28,447 nt of DNA from Betaproteobacteria bacterium. Lineage in GTDB: Bacteria; Pseudomonadota; Gammaproteobacteria; Burkholderiales; SG8-39. The position numbers were made by a program, and so were the translations under genes. The stretch is from contig JAFAGU010000218.1 of the NCBI GenBank assembly GCA_019237595.1, forward strand, positions 1 to 28,447, written 5' to 3'. Shown one piece after another: positions 1 through 6,671 of the stretch; within the stretch, counting starts at the first letter, position 1; each line of letters opens with the position of its first letter. The notes beneath the pieces are model-generated. The model saw only the letters and a program-made list of their open reading frames with translations, was not told the DNA's origin and ran no database searches.

Positions 1-228
1 CGCGTCCTTCTTCAGGTCGAGCACGATCGAGCGCTTGTTGCGGCTGGTGTTGAGGAAGATCGTCCCCATGCCCGCGTGCCTGAAAGGCCACGCGTTGCGG
101 ATGACATCGCCTTCGGGCGGCTCGACCTTGATCACGTCGGCGCCGAAGTCGCCGAGGATCTGCGTCGCGAACGGGCCCATGACCACCGTCGTCAGATCGA
201 GTACCCGAACGCCCGCAAGCGGTCCCAC
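1..228 (-). CDS. CaiB/BaiF-family CoA-transferase, N-terminal part (cut by window edge)
   Basis: Only the first 76 codons are present; the gene runs off the left edge. It reads from a GTG at 228, preceded by a strong Shine-Dalgarno run (GGGGAGGA at 240-233). The N-terminus has the family pattern: PLAGVRVLDLT at residues 3-13, GPFATQILGDFGADVIKVE at about 18-36, and NTSRNKRSIVLDLK further on, which is the usual start of class III CoA-transferases. These enzymes move CoA between carboxylic acids; the substrate cannot be told from this fragment, and the catalytic Asp region lies outside the window. It starts 22 nt after the Bug-protein gene on the same strand. Bug-CaiB pairs are frequent in Burkholderiales, so uptake of an organic acid followed by its CoA activation is a reasonable inference, not shown here. 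Confidence 0.88.
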   Translation of the reverse strand, partial: MGPLAGVRVLDLTTVVMGPFATQILGDFGADVIKVEPPEGDVIRNAWPFRHAGMGTIFLNTSRNKRSIVLDLKKDA

Positions 229-250
229 GCTTTCCTCCCCTGCGAAGAGT

Positions 251-1192
251 CTATTCCGGCTCGATGCCCGCGAGCTTCACGAGCCTCGCCCAGTGCGCAA
301 TTTCGCTGCCGATGAAGGCCTTCAATTGCGACGGATTGAGCGGCGCGACATCCGTCCCGATGGCAGCGTACTTGTCCTTCACGTCGGCTTTCGCGAGCGC
401 CTTCCCCGAAGCCTCGTAGAGCTTCTGCACGATGTCGGGCGCCGTTTTCGCCGGCGCCATGAGGGCGAACCAGGCGATGAGCTCGTAGCCTGGCAGCTCC
501 TCGGCGATTGCCGGCGTGTCCGGCGCGAGCGGCGTTCTCGATTTCGAGGTGACGCCCAGGCCGCGGAGCTTGCCGCCCTTGAGCTGCCCGAGCGCGTTGC
601 CGAGGTCCACGAAGGTAAAGGCGAGCGAGCCGCCCAAGGTGTCGGTCACCGCCTGCGGGATGCCCTTATAGGGCACTTCCACCACGTCGAGCTTCGCCAT
701 CTGCTTGAGGAGCGAAAGCGAAACCTGAGATCCGGAGGAGCCGTAGCCGGCCGACTGGTTTTTCCCTTTCGAATACGAAATGAACTCCTTGAGGTTCTTC
801 GCCGGGTAGTCGGCCTTCACCATGAGCATGAAGGACGTCGTCCCCAGGCGGACGATCGGCGAAAAATCGTTCACCGGGTCGTAGCTCAGCTTCTTGAAAA
901 GGCTGACGTTCGCGGCCTGCGGCGTGTTGGTGGTGACGAGCAGCGTGTAGCCATCGGGCGGCGCCTTCGCCACCTCCGCCGCCGCGATGGAGCCTTGGGC
1001 GCCGGGCTTGTTCTCGACGATGAAGGGCTGGCCGAGGGAGGACTGGAGCTCCGCCCCGATCACGCGCGCGACCTGGTCCGTCGCGCTCGCGGATGGAAAG
1101 GGGACGACCAGCTTGACGGGATGGGCGGGATAACCCTGCGCGAAAACCGTCGCGGCAAGGAACACGAAAGGCAGCAGGAGGAGTCGTTTCAT
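251..1192 (-). CDS. Bug/TctC-family tripartite tricarboxylate transporter substrate-binding protein
   Basis: The 313-residue length is typical for periplasmic Bug receptors. Residues 1-18 form a signal peptide (MKRLLLL then a hydrophobic core, ending AQG). The mature part starts YPAHPVKLVVPFPSAS, followed by the family segments ENKPGAQGSIAAAEVAKAPPDGY (about 60-82) and VPYKGIPQAVTDTLGG (about 172-187). Bug proteins bind small carboxylates or other organic solutes in the periplasm. Most are orphans without a TctA/TctB permease, and no permease is present here, so the ligand is unknown. The ATG at 1192 has a good ribosome site (AGAGGA) and lies only 8 nt after the ptsI stop; the CaiB-like gene follows by 22 nt. 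Co-transcription with the PTS genes is therefore likely. Confidence 0.93.
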   Translation of the reverse strand: MKRLLLLPFVFLAATVFAQGYPAHPVKLVVPFPSASATDQVARVIGAELQSSLGQPFIVENKPGAQGSIAAAEVAKAPPDGYTLLVTTNTPQAANVSLFKKLSYDPVNDFSPIVRLGTTSFMLMVKADYPAKNLKEFISYSKGKNQSAGYGSSGSQVSLSLLKQMAKLDVVEVPYKGIPQAVTDTLGGSLAFTFVDLGNALGQLKGGKLRGLGVTSKSRTPLAPDTPAIAEELPGYELIAWFALMAPAKTAPDIVQKLYEASGKALAKADVKDKYAAIGTDVAPLNPSQLKAFIGSEIAHWARLVKLAGIEPE

Positions 1193-1200
1193 CGGGTCCT

Positions 1201-2931
1201 CTAGGCGTTCAATTGCGCGAGGAGCTCGCGCGTCTTCACCGGGTCGGCGGCACGGAGCACGCGCTGCGCGAGCGTCTGCACCTCGCCGAGGTTCGTGCGC
1301 AGGATCCGGTCCTTGATCGGCAGCAGCTGCGAAGGGTGCATCGAGAAGTTGCGAAGCCCGATGCCCAGGAGCAGCCGCGTGAGCTGCAGGTCGCCCGCCA
1401 TCTCACCGCACACCGCGACCGGCATGCCGCCGCGGGTGGCGGTCTGGATGGTGCCTGCGACGAGCGAAAGCACGGCGGGATGGAGCGGATCGTAAAGGTG
1501 CGCCACGGCGTCGTCCGTGCGATCGATGGCGAGCGTGTACTGGATGAGGTCGTTCGTGCCGATGGAGAGGAAGTTGAGCCGCCGCATGAAGATGGGAAGC
1601 GCGAGCGCGGCGGCCGGGATCTCGATCATGCCGCCCACCTCGACTCCGCGATCGTAGGGCTGCCCGCGCTCGTCCAGCTGCTGCTTCGCCTGGCGGATGA
1701 GAGCGAGGGTCTGCTCGATCTCGTGCACGTGCGCGACCATGGGCAGGAGCATGCGCACGCGCCCGTAGTGGGAGGCGCGCAGGATCGCCCGCAGCTGCGT
1801 GAGGAACATCTGCGGCTCCGCGAGGCAGAAGCGGATCGCGCGCAATCCCATCGCGGGATTGGGCTTGGTGTGGACCTCGTCCGAATCGTTTATCGCCTTG
1901 TCGGCGCCGAGGTCGAGCGTGCGCAGCACCACAGGCCGGCCTTCCATCGCCTCGGCGACGCGCCGGTACGCCTCGAACTGTTCCTCCTCGCCCGGGAGGT
2001 CGGCGCGGCCGAGGAACAGGAATTCGGTGCGGAAGAGCCCGACGCCCTGGGCGCCGGCCTCCAGCACCTCGGGCATGTCCTCCGGGAGCTCGATGTTGGC
2101 GTAGAGCTCGACCGGCGTGCCGTCGCGCGTCGCCGCGGCGGTGGACTTGAGGAGCTTCAGGCGCTGGCGCTCCTCGCCGATCTGCGACTGGCGCAGGCGG
2201 TATTCGGCGAGCACGAGCGGGTCGGGGTTGACGATCAGCACGCCGCGCTGGCCGTCGACGATGAGGAGCTCCCCCTCGCTGATCGCCTGGAACGCATGGT
2301 GCAGGCCGACGATCGCCGGGATGCCGAGCGAGCGGGCCACGATCGCCGTATGCGAGGTCACCCCGCCCAGGTCCGTGACGAAGCCGCCGAAGTGATGGCG
2401 CTTGAAGAGGATCATGTCCGCTGGCGAGAGGTCGTGCGCGACCACGATCAGGCGCTCTTCCTCGGTAAGGGCCGCCTCGGGCAGCGCGTGGGCGCCCATG
2501 AGCGCCTTCAGCACGCGCTCCACGGCCTGCTGGATGTCGGCCTTGCGCTCGCGCAGGTAGGCGTCGTCGATCTCGTCGAAGCGCTCCGAGAGCTTCTCCA
2601 TCTGCTGCACGAGCGCCCACTCGGCGTTGCAGCGGCGGCTTCGGATGAGCTCGCGCGGCGCCTCGGAAAGCGACGTGTCCTCGAGGATCATCCGGTGCAG
2701 ATCCAGGAAGGCGGCGAATTCCGCCGGCGCGCCGGCCGGAATCTGGGCCTTCAGCCCCTCGAGGTCCTCGCGGGCGCGGCGCAGCGCCGCGTCGAAGCGC
2801 TTCACCTCGGACTCGACGTCCTCCTCGGGCACCTCGTAGTGCCCGACCTCCATGCGCGCGCTCGCCACCAGGTGGGCATAGCCGATGGTGATGCCCCCCG
2901 AGACGGCGTGGCCGTGCAGGACGAAGTTCAT
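1201..2931 (-). CDS. ptsI: Phosphoenolpyruvate-protein phosphotransferase (PTS Enzyme I)
   Basis: Enzyme I takes phosphate from phosphoenolpyruvate in the cytoplasm and passes it to HPr. The 576-residue protein has the normal domain order: N-terminal HPr-binding helical domain, swivelling phospho-His domain with GGVTSHTAIVARS (active His194), and a C-terminal PEP-binding barrel with GLFRTEFLF (about 299-307), MIEIPAA, SIGTNDLIQYTLAIDR (about 456-471) and AVCGEMAGD, whose Cys508 matches the catalytic Cys of E. coli EI. No GAF domain precedes it, so it is the PtsI type rather than PtsP. The start MNFVLHGHAVSGGITIG fits the usual N-terminus; I see no clear ribosome site. It follows ptsH by 28 nt and is followed by the Bug gene after 8 nt. 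No sugar permease is encoded here, which points to a regulatory PTS. Confidence 0.97.
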   Translation of the reverse strand: MNFVLHGHAVSGGITIGYAHLVASARMEVGHYEVPEEDVESEVKRFDAALRRAREDLEGLKAQIPAGAPAEFAAFLDLHRMILEDTSLSEAPRELIRSRRCNAEWALVQQMEKLSERFDEIDDAYLRERKADIQQAVERVLKALMGAHALPEAALTEEERLIVVAHDLSPADMILFKRHHFGGFVTDLGGVTSHTAIVARSLGIPAIVGLHHAFQAISEGELLIVDGQRGVLIVNPDPLVLAEYRLRQSQIGEERQRLKLLKSTAAATRDGTPVELYANIELPEDMPEVLEAGAQGVGLFRTEFLFLGRADLPGEEEQFEAYRRVAEAMEGRPVVLRTLDLGADKAINDSDEVHTKPNPAMGLRAIRFCLAEPQMFLTQLRAILRASHYGRVRMLLPMVAHVHEIEQTLALIRQAKQQLDERGQPYDRGVEVGGMIEIPAAALALPIFMRRLNFLSIGTNDLIQYTLAIDRTDDAVAHLYDPLHPAVLSLVAGTIQTATRGGMPVAVCGEMAGDLQLTRLLLGIGLRNFSMHPSQLLPIKDRILRTNLGEVQTLAQRVLRAADPVKTRELLAQLNA

Positions 2932-2959
2932 GCGCTGCGGCTAGCGGGGGACCGGCAGG

Positions 2960-3229
2960 CTACTCACCTTCGCCGAACTTATCGGAGATGAGTTGCAGGA
3001 TCGCGGCAAGCGCCTGCTCGGCGTCGGCGCCCTCGGCCTCCACGAGGACCGTGGAGCCCTTGCCCGCGGCGAGCATCATCACGCCCATGATGCTTTTCGC
3101 ATTGACGCGCCGGCCGTTGCGCGTGAGCCAGATGCTGCTCTGGAAGCCGCTCGCCACCTGGGTGAGCTTCGCAGAGGCGCGCGCGTGCAGGCCGAGCTTG
3201 TTGACGATCAGGGCTTCAGCGCTCGCCAC
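2960..3229 (-). CDS. ptsH: Phosphocarrier protein HPr
   Basis: HPr is the small phosphocarrier between Enzyme I and EIIA proteins. The 89-residue protein has the active-site segment NKLGLHARASA with His15 as the residue phosphorylated by EI. It also has KSIMGVMMLA with Ser46, the site phosphorylated by HPr kinase/phosphorylase in organisms that have that enzyme; the kinase gene is not in this window. Translation starts at a GTG at 3229 that lies inside the last codons of the EIIA gene (14-nt overlap), so translational coupling is likely. The ptsI gene follows after 28 nt. The conserved Ser46 region suggests ATP-dependent control as well as PEP-dependent phosphorylation, as described for other betaproteobacteria. 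Confidence 0.97.
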   Translation of the reverse strand: MASAEALIVNKLGLHARASAKLTQVASGFQSSIWLTRNGRRVNAKSIMGVMMLAAGKGSTVLVEAEGADAEQALAAILQLISDKFGEGE

Positions 3230-3623
3230 AGCACTTGTCCCGGTTCATGTAGACGACGCCAGTCGTTCCGCCGCCCTGCGCCTTTTCCACCACGACTGCG
3301 AGGGGCAGGTCGCGGTGCGCGATCGCGCGCACGAGCATCGGCAGGTTCGCGCCCGAGAGGCCTTCCACGCGGCCATCCTGGAGCACGCGGGAGGCGACGT
3401 TCGCCGGCGTGGCGCCGAACATGTCCGTGAGGATGAGGACGCCGCCTCCGTCATCTACCCGGGCCATGGCGCGCTCCACGCGCGCGAGCACCAGCTCCGG
3501 GATGTCCACCGCCCCGACGCTCACGTGCTCCACGTGCTCGAGGGGCTTCCCGAGCGTATGGGCAGCGGCGCGCATGAGCGATTCGCCGAGCGTGCCGTGC
3601 GTGATGAGGACGATGCCCACCAT
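3216..3623 (-). CDS. PTS mannose/fructose-type EIIA component
   Basis: This 135-residue protein is a single EIIA-Man domain. MVGIVLITHG carries His9, the expected phosphorylation site; GGVLILTDMFGATPANVASR (about 60-79) is the second conserved block of the family. It lacks the IIB domain fused in E. coli ManX, and no IIB, IIC or IID gene is nearby. In betaproteobacteria such lone EIIA-Man proteins form a phosphorelay with HPr and EI whose role is regulatory rather than sugar uptake; that role is inferred here. The ATG at 3623 shares one base with the gshB stop (TGATG), and the end overlaps ptsH by 14 nt. The C-terminus reads DKCCGER, with two adjacent Cys of unknown meaning. Confidence 0.94.
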   Translation of the reverse strand: MVGIVLITHGTLGESLMRAAAHTLGKPLEHVEHVSVGAVDIPELVLARVERAMARVDDGGGVLILTDMFGATPANVASRVLQDGRVEGLSGANLPMLVRAIAHRDLPLAVVVEKAQGGGTTGVVYMNRDKCCGER

Positions 3624-4567
3624 CAGCGGCTCGCCTTCTCTTCCAGGGCGTCGAGGAACATGCCGGCGACGTCGAAGCCGGTCTGGTCCTGGATCTCGCG
3701 AAAGCAGGTGGGGCTCGTCACGTTCACTTCGGTGAGCCAGTCGCCGATGACGTCGAGGCCGACGAGCAGGAGGCCGCGCCCGGCGAGCACCGGGCCGAGG
3801 GCCGCGGCGATTTCGCGATGCCGCGCGGTGACCGGCTGCGCCACGCCGCGCGCCCCGGCGGCGAGGTTGCCACGCGACTCGCCCGCCTTGGGAATGCGCG
3901 CGAGGCAATGCGGCACGACCTCGCCGTCGATGAGGAGGACGCGCTTGTCTCCTTCCGCGATCTCGGGGATGTAGCGCTGCGCCATCACCGTCCGGGCGCC
4001 GCCCTGCGACATGACCTCGACGATGACGTTGCGGTTCGGGTCGTCGCGCCGGACTCGGAAGATGTTCTCGCCGCCCATCACGTCGAGCCGCTTCACCACC
4101 ACGTCGGCGTGCTCGTCGATGAAGGACTGGATGCGGGACGCCTCGCGCGTGACGAGCGTCGGCGCGACGAAGCGGCCGAACTCGGCGATGGCGAGCTTCT
4201 CGTTGTGGTCGCGGATGGCGTCCGGAGCATTGAAGATGCGCGCGCCCTCGCGGACCGCGGCCGAGAGGAGCCACGTGGAAGCCACGTATTCGAGGTCGAA
4301 GGGCGGGTCCTTCCGCATGATGACGGCGTCGTAGCCCGTTAGCGGACCGCTCTCATGCTCGTGCGGGCGGTACCAGTCCTCGTCGTTGTCCGCGAGCGAG
4401 ATCCGCTGGGCGGAGGCGGCCACTCGGTTCTTCGACCAGTGGAGCGTGGGCTGCTCGCAGACGAAGACCTGGTGGTTGCGCGCCTGCGCGGCGCGCATCA
4501 TCGCGACGCTCGTGTCCTTGTAGGCCTTGAGCGATTCCGGCGGATCGATGATGAAGAGCAGCTTCAC
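3623..4567 (-). CDS. gshB: Glutathione synthetase
   Basis: GshB joins gamma-glutamylcysteine and glycine using ATP to make glutathione in the cytoplasm. The 314 residues match the bacterial enzyme (about 315). Landmarks are MKLLFIIDPPESLKAYKDTS at the start, MRKDPPFDLEYV (about 84-95), FNAPDAIRDHNEKL, the ATP-grasp segment VVVKRLDVMGGENIFRV, ESRGNLAAGARG and the metal-binding end DWLTEVNVTSPTCFREI. The start is GTG at 4567, 23 nt after the cytochrome gene; the stop overlaps the EIIA start by one base. Linkage of gshB to EIIA-Man/ptsH/ptsI is a recurrent betaproteobacterial arrangement. The glutathione product is relevant to the GST further along the window, although that gene is in another operon. 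Confidence 0.97.
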   Translation of the reverse strand: MKLLFIIDPPESLKAYKDTSVAMMRAAQARNHQVFVCEQPTLHWSKNRVAASAQRISLADNDEDWYRPHEHESGPLTGYDAVIMRKDPPFDLEYVASTWLLSAAVREGARIFNAPDAIRDHNEKLAIAEFGRFVAPTLVTREASRIQSFIDEHADVVVKRLDVMGGENIFRVRRDDPNRNVIVEVMSQGGARTVMAQRYIPEIAEGDKRVLLIDGEVVPHCLARIPKAGESRGNLAAGARGVAQPVTARHREIAAALGPVLAGRGLLLVGLDVIGDWLTEVNVTSPTCFREIQDQTGFDVAGMFLDALEEKASR

Positions 4568-4590
4568 GATCGACCGCGCGGGGCGGCGCC

Positions 4591-5112
4591 TTACTTCTTC
4601 GCCGCCGCCGCGGGCTTGGCGGGCGCAGGCTCCTTGAGGTTCTGCCCGGACTGGTTAGCCATGTAGACGATTGCGCGCGCGAGCTCGTCCTGCGAGAGGT
4701 CCGCAGCGCCGCCCTTCGGCGGCATCGCGCCCTTGCCCTTCATCGCCGTGGCGAGGAGGCCCGGAAGGCCCTTCTCCTGCTGCACGCGCTTGCCCCACTC
4801 GCCGGCATCGCCGATCTTCGGCGCGCCGGCGACGCCGGCTTGGTGGCAGCTCGAGCACACGGATTTCACGATGTCCTCGCCGGTGCGCGCGCCGGGCGCG
4901 GCTGGCGGTGCGCCGAACTCCACCTTGCCCACCGGCTGCAGGCGCGCGGCGACTTTCTCCGGCGTGAGCGCCGATGGGTCGGCGCTCGGGCGGCCCGTCA
5001 CGAGGTGCACGATCAGGATGATCCCGAGGATCGGCACGAGGAACGCCAGAACGACCACGACGATCAGCTGCTGCGGCGTCTGGATAAAGGAGGACTCGTC
5101 GTGCTCTGCCAT
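4591..5112 (-). CDS. Membrane-anchored c-type cytochrome (cytochrome c5-like)
   Basis: The 173-residue protein has a short charged N-terminus, one membrane helix at about 16-38 (LIVVVVLAFLVPILGIILIVHLV), a linker, and one class I cytochrome c domain. The haem-attachment motif is CSSCH at 86-90 and the likely distal ligand is Met130 in GAMPPKGG. The C-terminus is a low-complexity Ala/Pro/Lys tail (EPAPAKPAAAAKK). Such proteins carry electrons on the periplasmic face of the inner membrane, often towards terminal oxidases; the partner is unknown. It is the first gene of the leftward operon leading to gshB. Its start is 47 nt from the divergent tRNA-Arg, and a TAAAAT hexamer on the minus strand (5151-5146) is a plausible -10 box. 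Confidence 0.92.
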   Translation of the reverse strand: MAEHDESSFIQTPQQLIVVVVLAFLVPILGIILIVHLVTGRPSADPSALTPEKVAARLQPVGKVEFGAPPAAPGARTGEDIVKSVCSSCHQAGVAGAPKIGDAGEWGKRVQQEKGLPGLLATAMKGKGAMPPKGGAADLSQDELARAIVYMANQSGQNLKEPAPAKPAAAAKK

Positions 5113-5141
5113 GCGCGCTTCGCCGAGGGTTGAGATAAAGG

Positions 5142-5147
5142 TATGAT
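5142..5147 (+). promoter_or_regulatory. Putative -10 box of the tRNA-Arg gene
   Basis: TATGAT lies 12 nt before the mature tRNA 5' end, so the expected start would leave a leader of a few nucleotides. A weak -35 (TTCGCC at 5119-5124) sits 17 nt upstream. The hexamer overlaps an oppositely oriented TAAAAT (5151-5146) that could serve the cytochrome gene. The hexamer is seen; its activity is inferred. Confidence 0.45.
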
Positions 5148-5159
5148 TTTAACTTGAAA

Positions 5160-5236
5160 GCGCCCGTAGCTCAGCGGATCAGAGTATTGGCCTCCGAAGC
5201 CAAGGGTCGTGGGTTCGAATCCCGCCGGGCGCGCCA
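5160..5236 (+). tRNA. tRNA-Arg (anticodon CCG)
   Basis: A complete 77-nt cloverleaf can be folded by eye. The acceptor stem GCGCCCG (5160-5166) pairs fully with CGGGCGC (5226-5232). The anticodon stem TTGGC/GCCAA encloses the loop CTCCGAA, with anticodon CCG reading the Arg codon CGG. The T-arm is GTGGG-TTCGAAT-CCCGC (5209-5225). The discriminator is G at 5233 and CCA is encoded at 5234-5236. The gene stands alone on the plus strand between two minus-strand genes, 8 nt from the stop of the dienelactone-hydrolase-like gene. CGG is a frequent codon in a genome this GC-rich, so this tRNA should matter. Confidence 0.97.
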
Positions 5237-5244
5237 CTCCCTCG

Positions 5245-6033
5245 CTATTTCTTGAGCGCCGCGGCGAAGAGCTTGTCCGCTTCGGCCTTCGACTCCTTGT
5301 CGACCTTCGCGTTGTAGGCGAGGGGCAGGTTGAACTTCTTGCCGGCCTCGGTCGCCTCCGGGTTGGTGAAGGCGTGCACCGCTCCCGGGTAGTTGATGAA
5401 CTTGTAGTCGGCTTTCGCCGCATCCATGTCTTTCTTGAACGCGTCGATCTGCTCGGGCTTGTTGAAGGGGTCGTCGGCGCCGTTGAGGACGAGCACCTTT
5501 GCCTTCACGCCGTCGCCTCCAGCCCGATAGCCGCCCAGGCCGGGATGGAAGGCCGCGACTGCGGCGAGCGGCTCGCCCGCGCGGGCCATATTGAGCACGA
5601 CCGCCCCGCCCATGCAGTAGCCCGAGGCCGCGATCCGGTTCGCGTCGACCGTCGACTGCTTTGCGAGCTCGTCCCGGGCGGCGTCGAAGCGCGCCTTGGT
5701 CACGACGGGATCGCTCATCAGGCCCTTCATGAGGTTCGTCGCGTCCTTGGGGTTGTCGGCGGTCTTCGCATCGCCGTACATGTCCGCGATGAAGGCGGTG
5801 TAGCCGTGCTGGGCGAAGCGGCGCGCTTCGCTGTGCGTGTGCTTCGTGATGCCCCACCATTCGTGGACGACGACGATGCCGGGGCGCTTGCCCTTCACGG
5901 CATCGTCATAGACGACGAAGCCCTTGAGCGTAGTGCCGGCGCCGTCCTTGTAGGTCACGGGCTCTTCCTTGACGGCCGCCTGGGCGGCAGTTGCGGCGGC
6001 CGCGACGAGCGCGGCGGCTATCCAGTTGCGCAT
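5245..6033 (-). CDS. Secreted dienelactone hydrolase family protein
   Basis: The 262-residue alpha/beta-hydrolase starts with a signal peptide (MRNWIAAALVAAAATAAQA, cleavage near 19-20), so it should be periplasmic. Catalytic landmarks of the family are VVVHEWWG with Glu58, the nucleophile elbow ASGYCMGG with Cys140, NGADDPF with Asp187/Asp188, and PGAVHAF with His220, giving the Cys-Asp-His triad. Dienelactone hydrolases open lactone rings in chloroaromatic breakdown, but most exported homologues have unknown substrates and no aromatic-degradation genes are nearby. The start at 6033 has a clear ribosome site (GAGGAGAG). It is divergent from the AhpD-like gene and convergent with tRNA-Arg, with no terminator visible in the 8 nt between them. 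Confidence 0.92.
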   Translation of the reverse strand: MRNWIAAALVAAAATAAQAAVKEEPVTYKDGAGTTLKGFVVYDDAVKGKRPGIVVVHEWWGITKHTHSEARRFAQHGYTAFIADMYGDAKTADNPKDATNLMKGLMSDPVVTKARFDAARDELAKQSTVDANRIAASGYCMGGAVVLNMARAGEPLAAVAAFHPGLGGYRAGGDGVKAKVLVLNGADDPFNKPEQIDAFKKDMDAAKADYKFINYPGAVHAFTNPEATEAGKKFNLPLAYNAKVDKESKAEADKLFAAALKK

Positions 6034-6058
6034 GGGAGCTCTCCTCGGGTTGATCCAC

Positions 6059-6064
6059 TATCAT
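6059..6064 (+). promoter_or_regulatory. Putative -10 box of the AhpD-like gene (possibly leaderless)
   Basis: TATCAT ends 7 nt before the ATG at 6072, which puts the expected transcription start at or next to the A of the start codon. No purine-rich ribosome site precedes that ATG. No convincing -35 is visible. This fits leaderless initiation but is only an inference from spacing. Confidence 0.35.
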
Positions 6065-6071
6065 TGTATGC

Positions 6072-6653
6072 ATGGGAGCGAAGCGCATCAGCCGGTACCC
6101 CGTTCCGGAGTTGAAACAGCTCCCGGGGGACGTGCGCGAGCGCATTGTCGCGGTGCAGGAAAAGTCGGGCTTCGTCCCGAACGTGTTCCTCGCCCTCGCA
6201 CACCGGCCGGCGGAGTTCCGCGCCTTCTTCGCCTACCACGACGCGCTGATGGAGAAGCAGGGCGGGCTCTCGAAGGCCGAGCGCGAGATGATCGTCGTCG
6301 CCACCTCGGCCGCGAACGACTGCCACTATTGCGTCATTGCCCACGGCGCGATCCTGCGCATCCGCGCGAAGAACCCGCTGATCGCGGACCAGGTGGCGAT
6401 CAACTACCGCAAGGCGGACCTCTCGGCGCGCGAGCGAGCGATGCTGGACTTCGCGATGAAGGTCGCGCTCGAGCCGGGGCGCATATCGGACGCCGACTTC
6501 CCGCCGCTGCAAGCCCGGGGTTTCTCCGACGAGGACATCTGGGACATCGCCGCGATCGCCGCGCTCTTTGCGCTTTCGAACCGCATGGCGAACTTCACCG
6601 AGATGCGCCCGAACGACGAGTTCTACCTCATGGGGCGCGCGCCCAAGGCCTAG
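6072..6653 (+). CDS. Peroxidase-related enzyme, AhpD/carboxymuconolactone decarboxylase-like
   Basis: The 193-residue protein is an all-helical AhpD-like domain. The redox motif is NDCHYCVIAHG, with Cys84, Cys87 and His91 matching the CxxC...H centre of AhpD-type peroxidases. LSKAEREMIVVATSAANDC just before it and DIWDIAAIAALFALSNRMAN (about 158-177) are typical of the uncharacterised peroxidase-related subgroup. A thiol-based detoxifying role in the cytoplasm is likely, with an unknown reductant and substrate. The ATG at 6072 was chosen because the conserved N-terminal RISRYPVPELKQLP starts there; no ribosome site is present. It is a single gene, divergent from the hydrolase and convergent with the GST gene. 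Confidence 0.9.
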   Translation: MGAKRISRYPVPELKQLPGDVRERIVAVQEKSGFVPNVFLALAHRPAEFRAFFAYHDALMEKQGGLSKAEREMIVVATSAANDCHYCVIAHGAILRIRAKNPLIADQVAINYRKADLSARERAMLDFAMKVALEPGRISDADFPPLQARGFSDEDIWDIAAIAALFALSNRMANFTEMRPNDEFYLMGRAPKA

Positions 6654-6671
6654 GCCCTCCGCGAGGCCTAG
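6650..6671. repeat. Inverted repeat spanning both stop codons of a convergent gene pair
   Basis: CTAGGCC (6650-6656) and GGCCTAG (6665-6671) are perfect 7-bp inverted arms around an 8-nt spacer. Each arm contains one TAG stop: that of the AhpD-like gene at 6651-6653 and that of the GST gene at 6670-6668. A hairpin in either transcript could end transcription, but there is no U-tract, so intrinsic termination is doubtful. Confidence 0.55.

Noticed and set aside
1213..2991. 592-codon plus-strand open frame antisense to ptsI
   Set aside because: It is the mirror of a GC-rich gene, with Arg/Glu/His/Leu-rich sequence and no family pattern; ptsI on the other strand has every expected motif.
5160..5236. 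tRNA-Arg as an integration site of a mobile element
   Set aside because: No integrase, phage gene or repeated tRNA end is found in the flanking genes, and both flanks are ordinary chromosomal genes.
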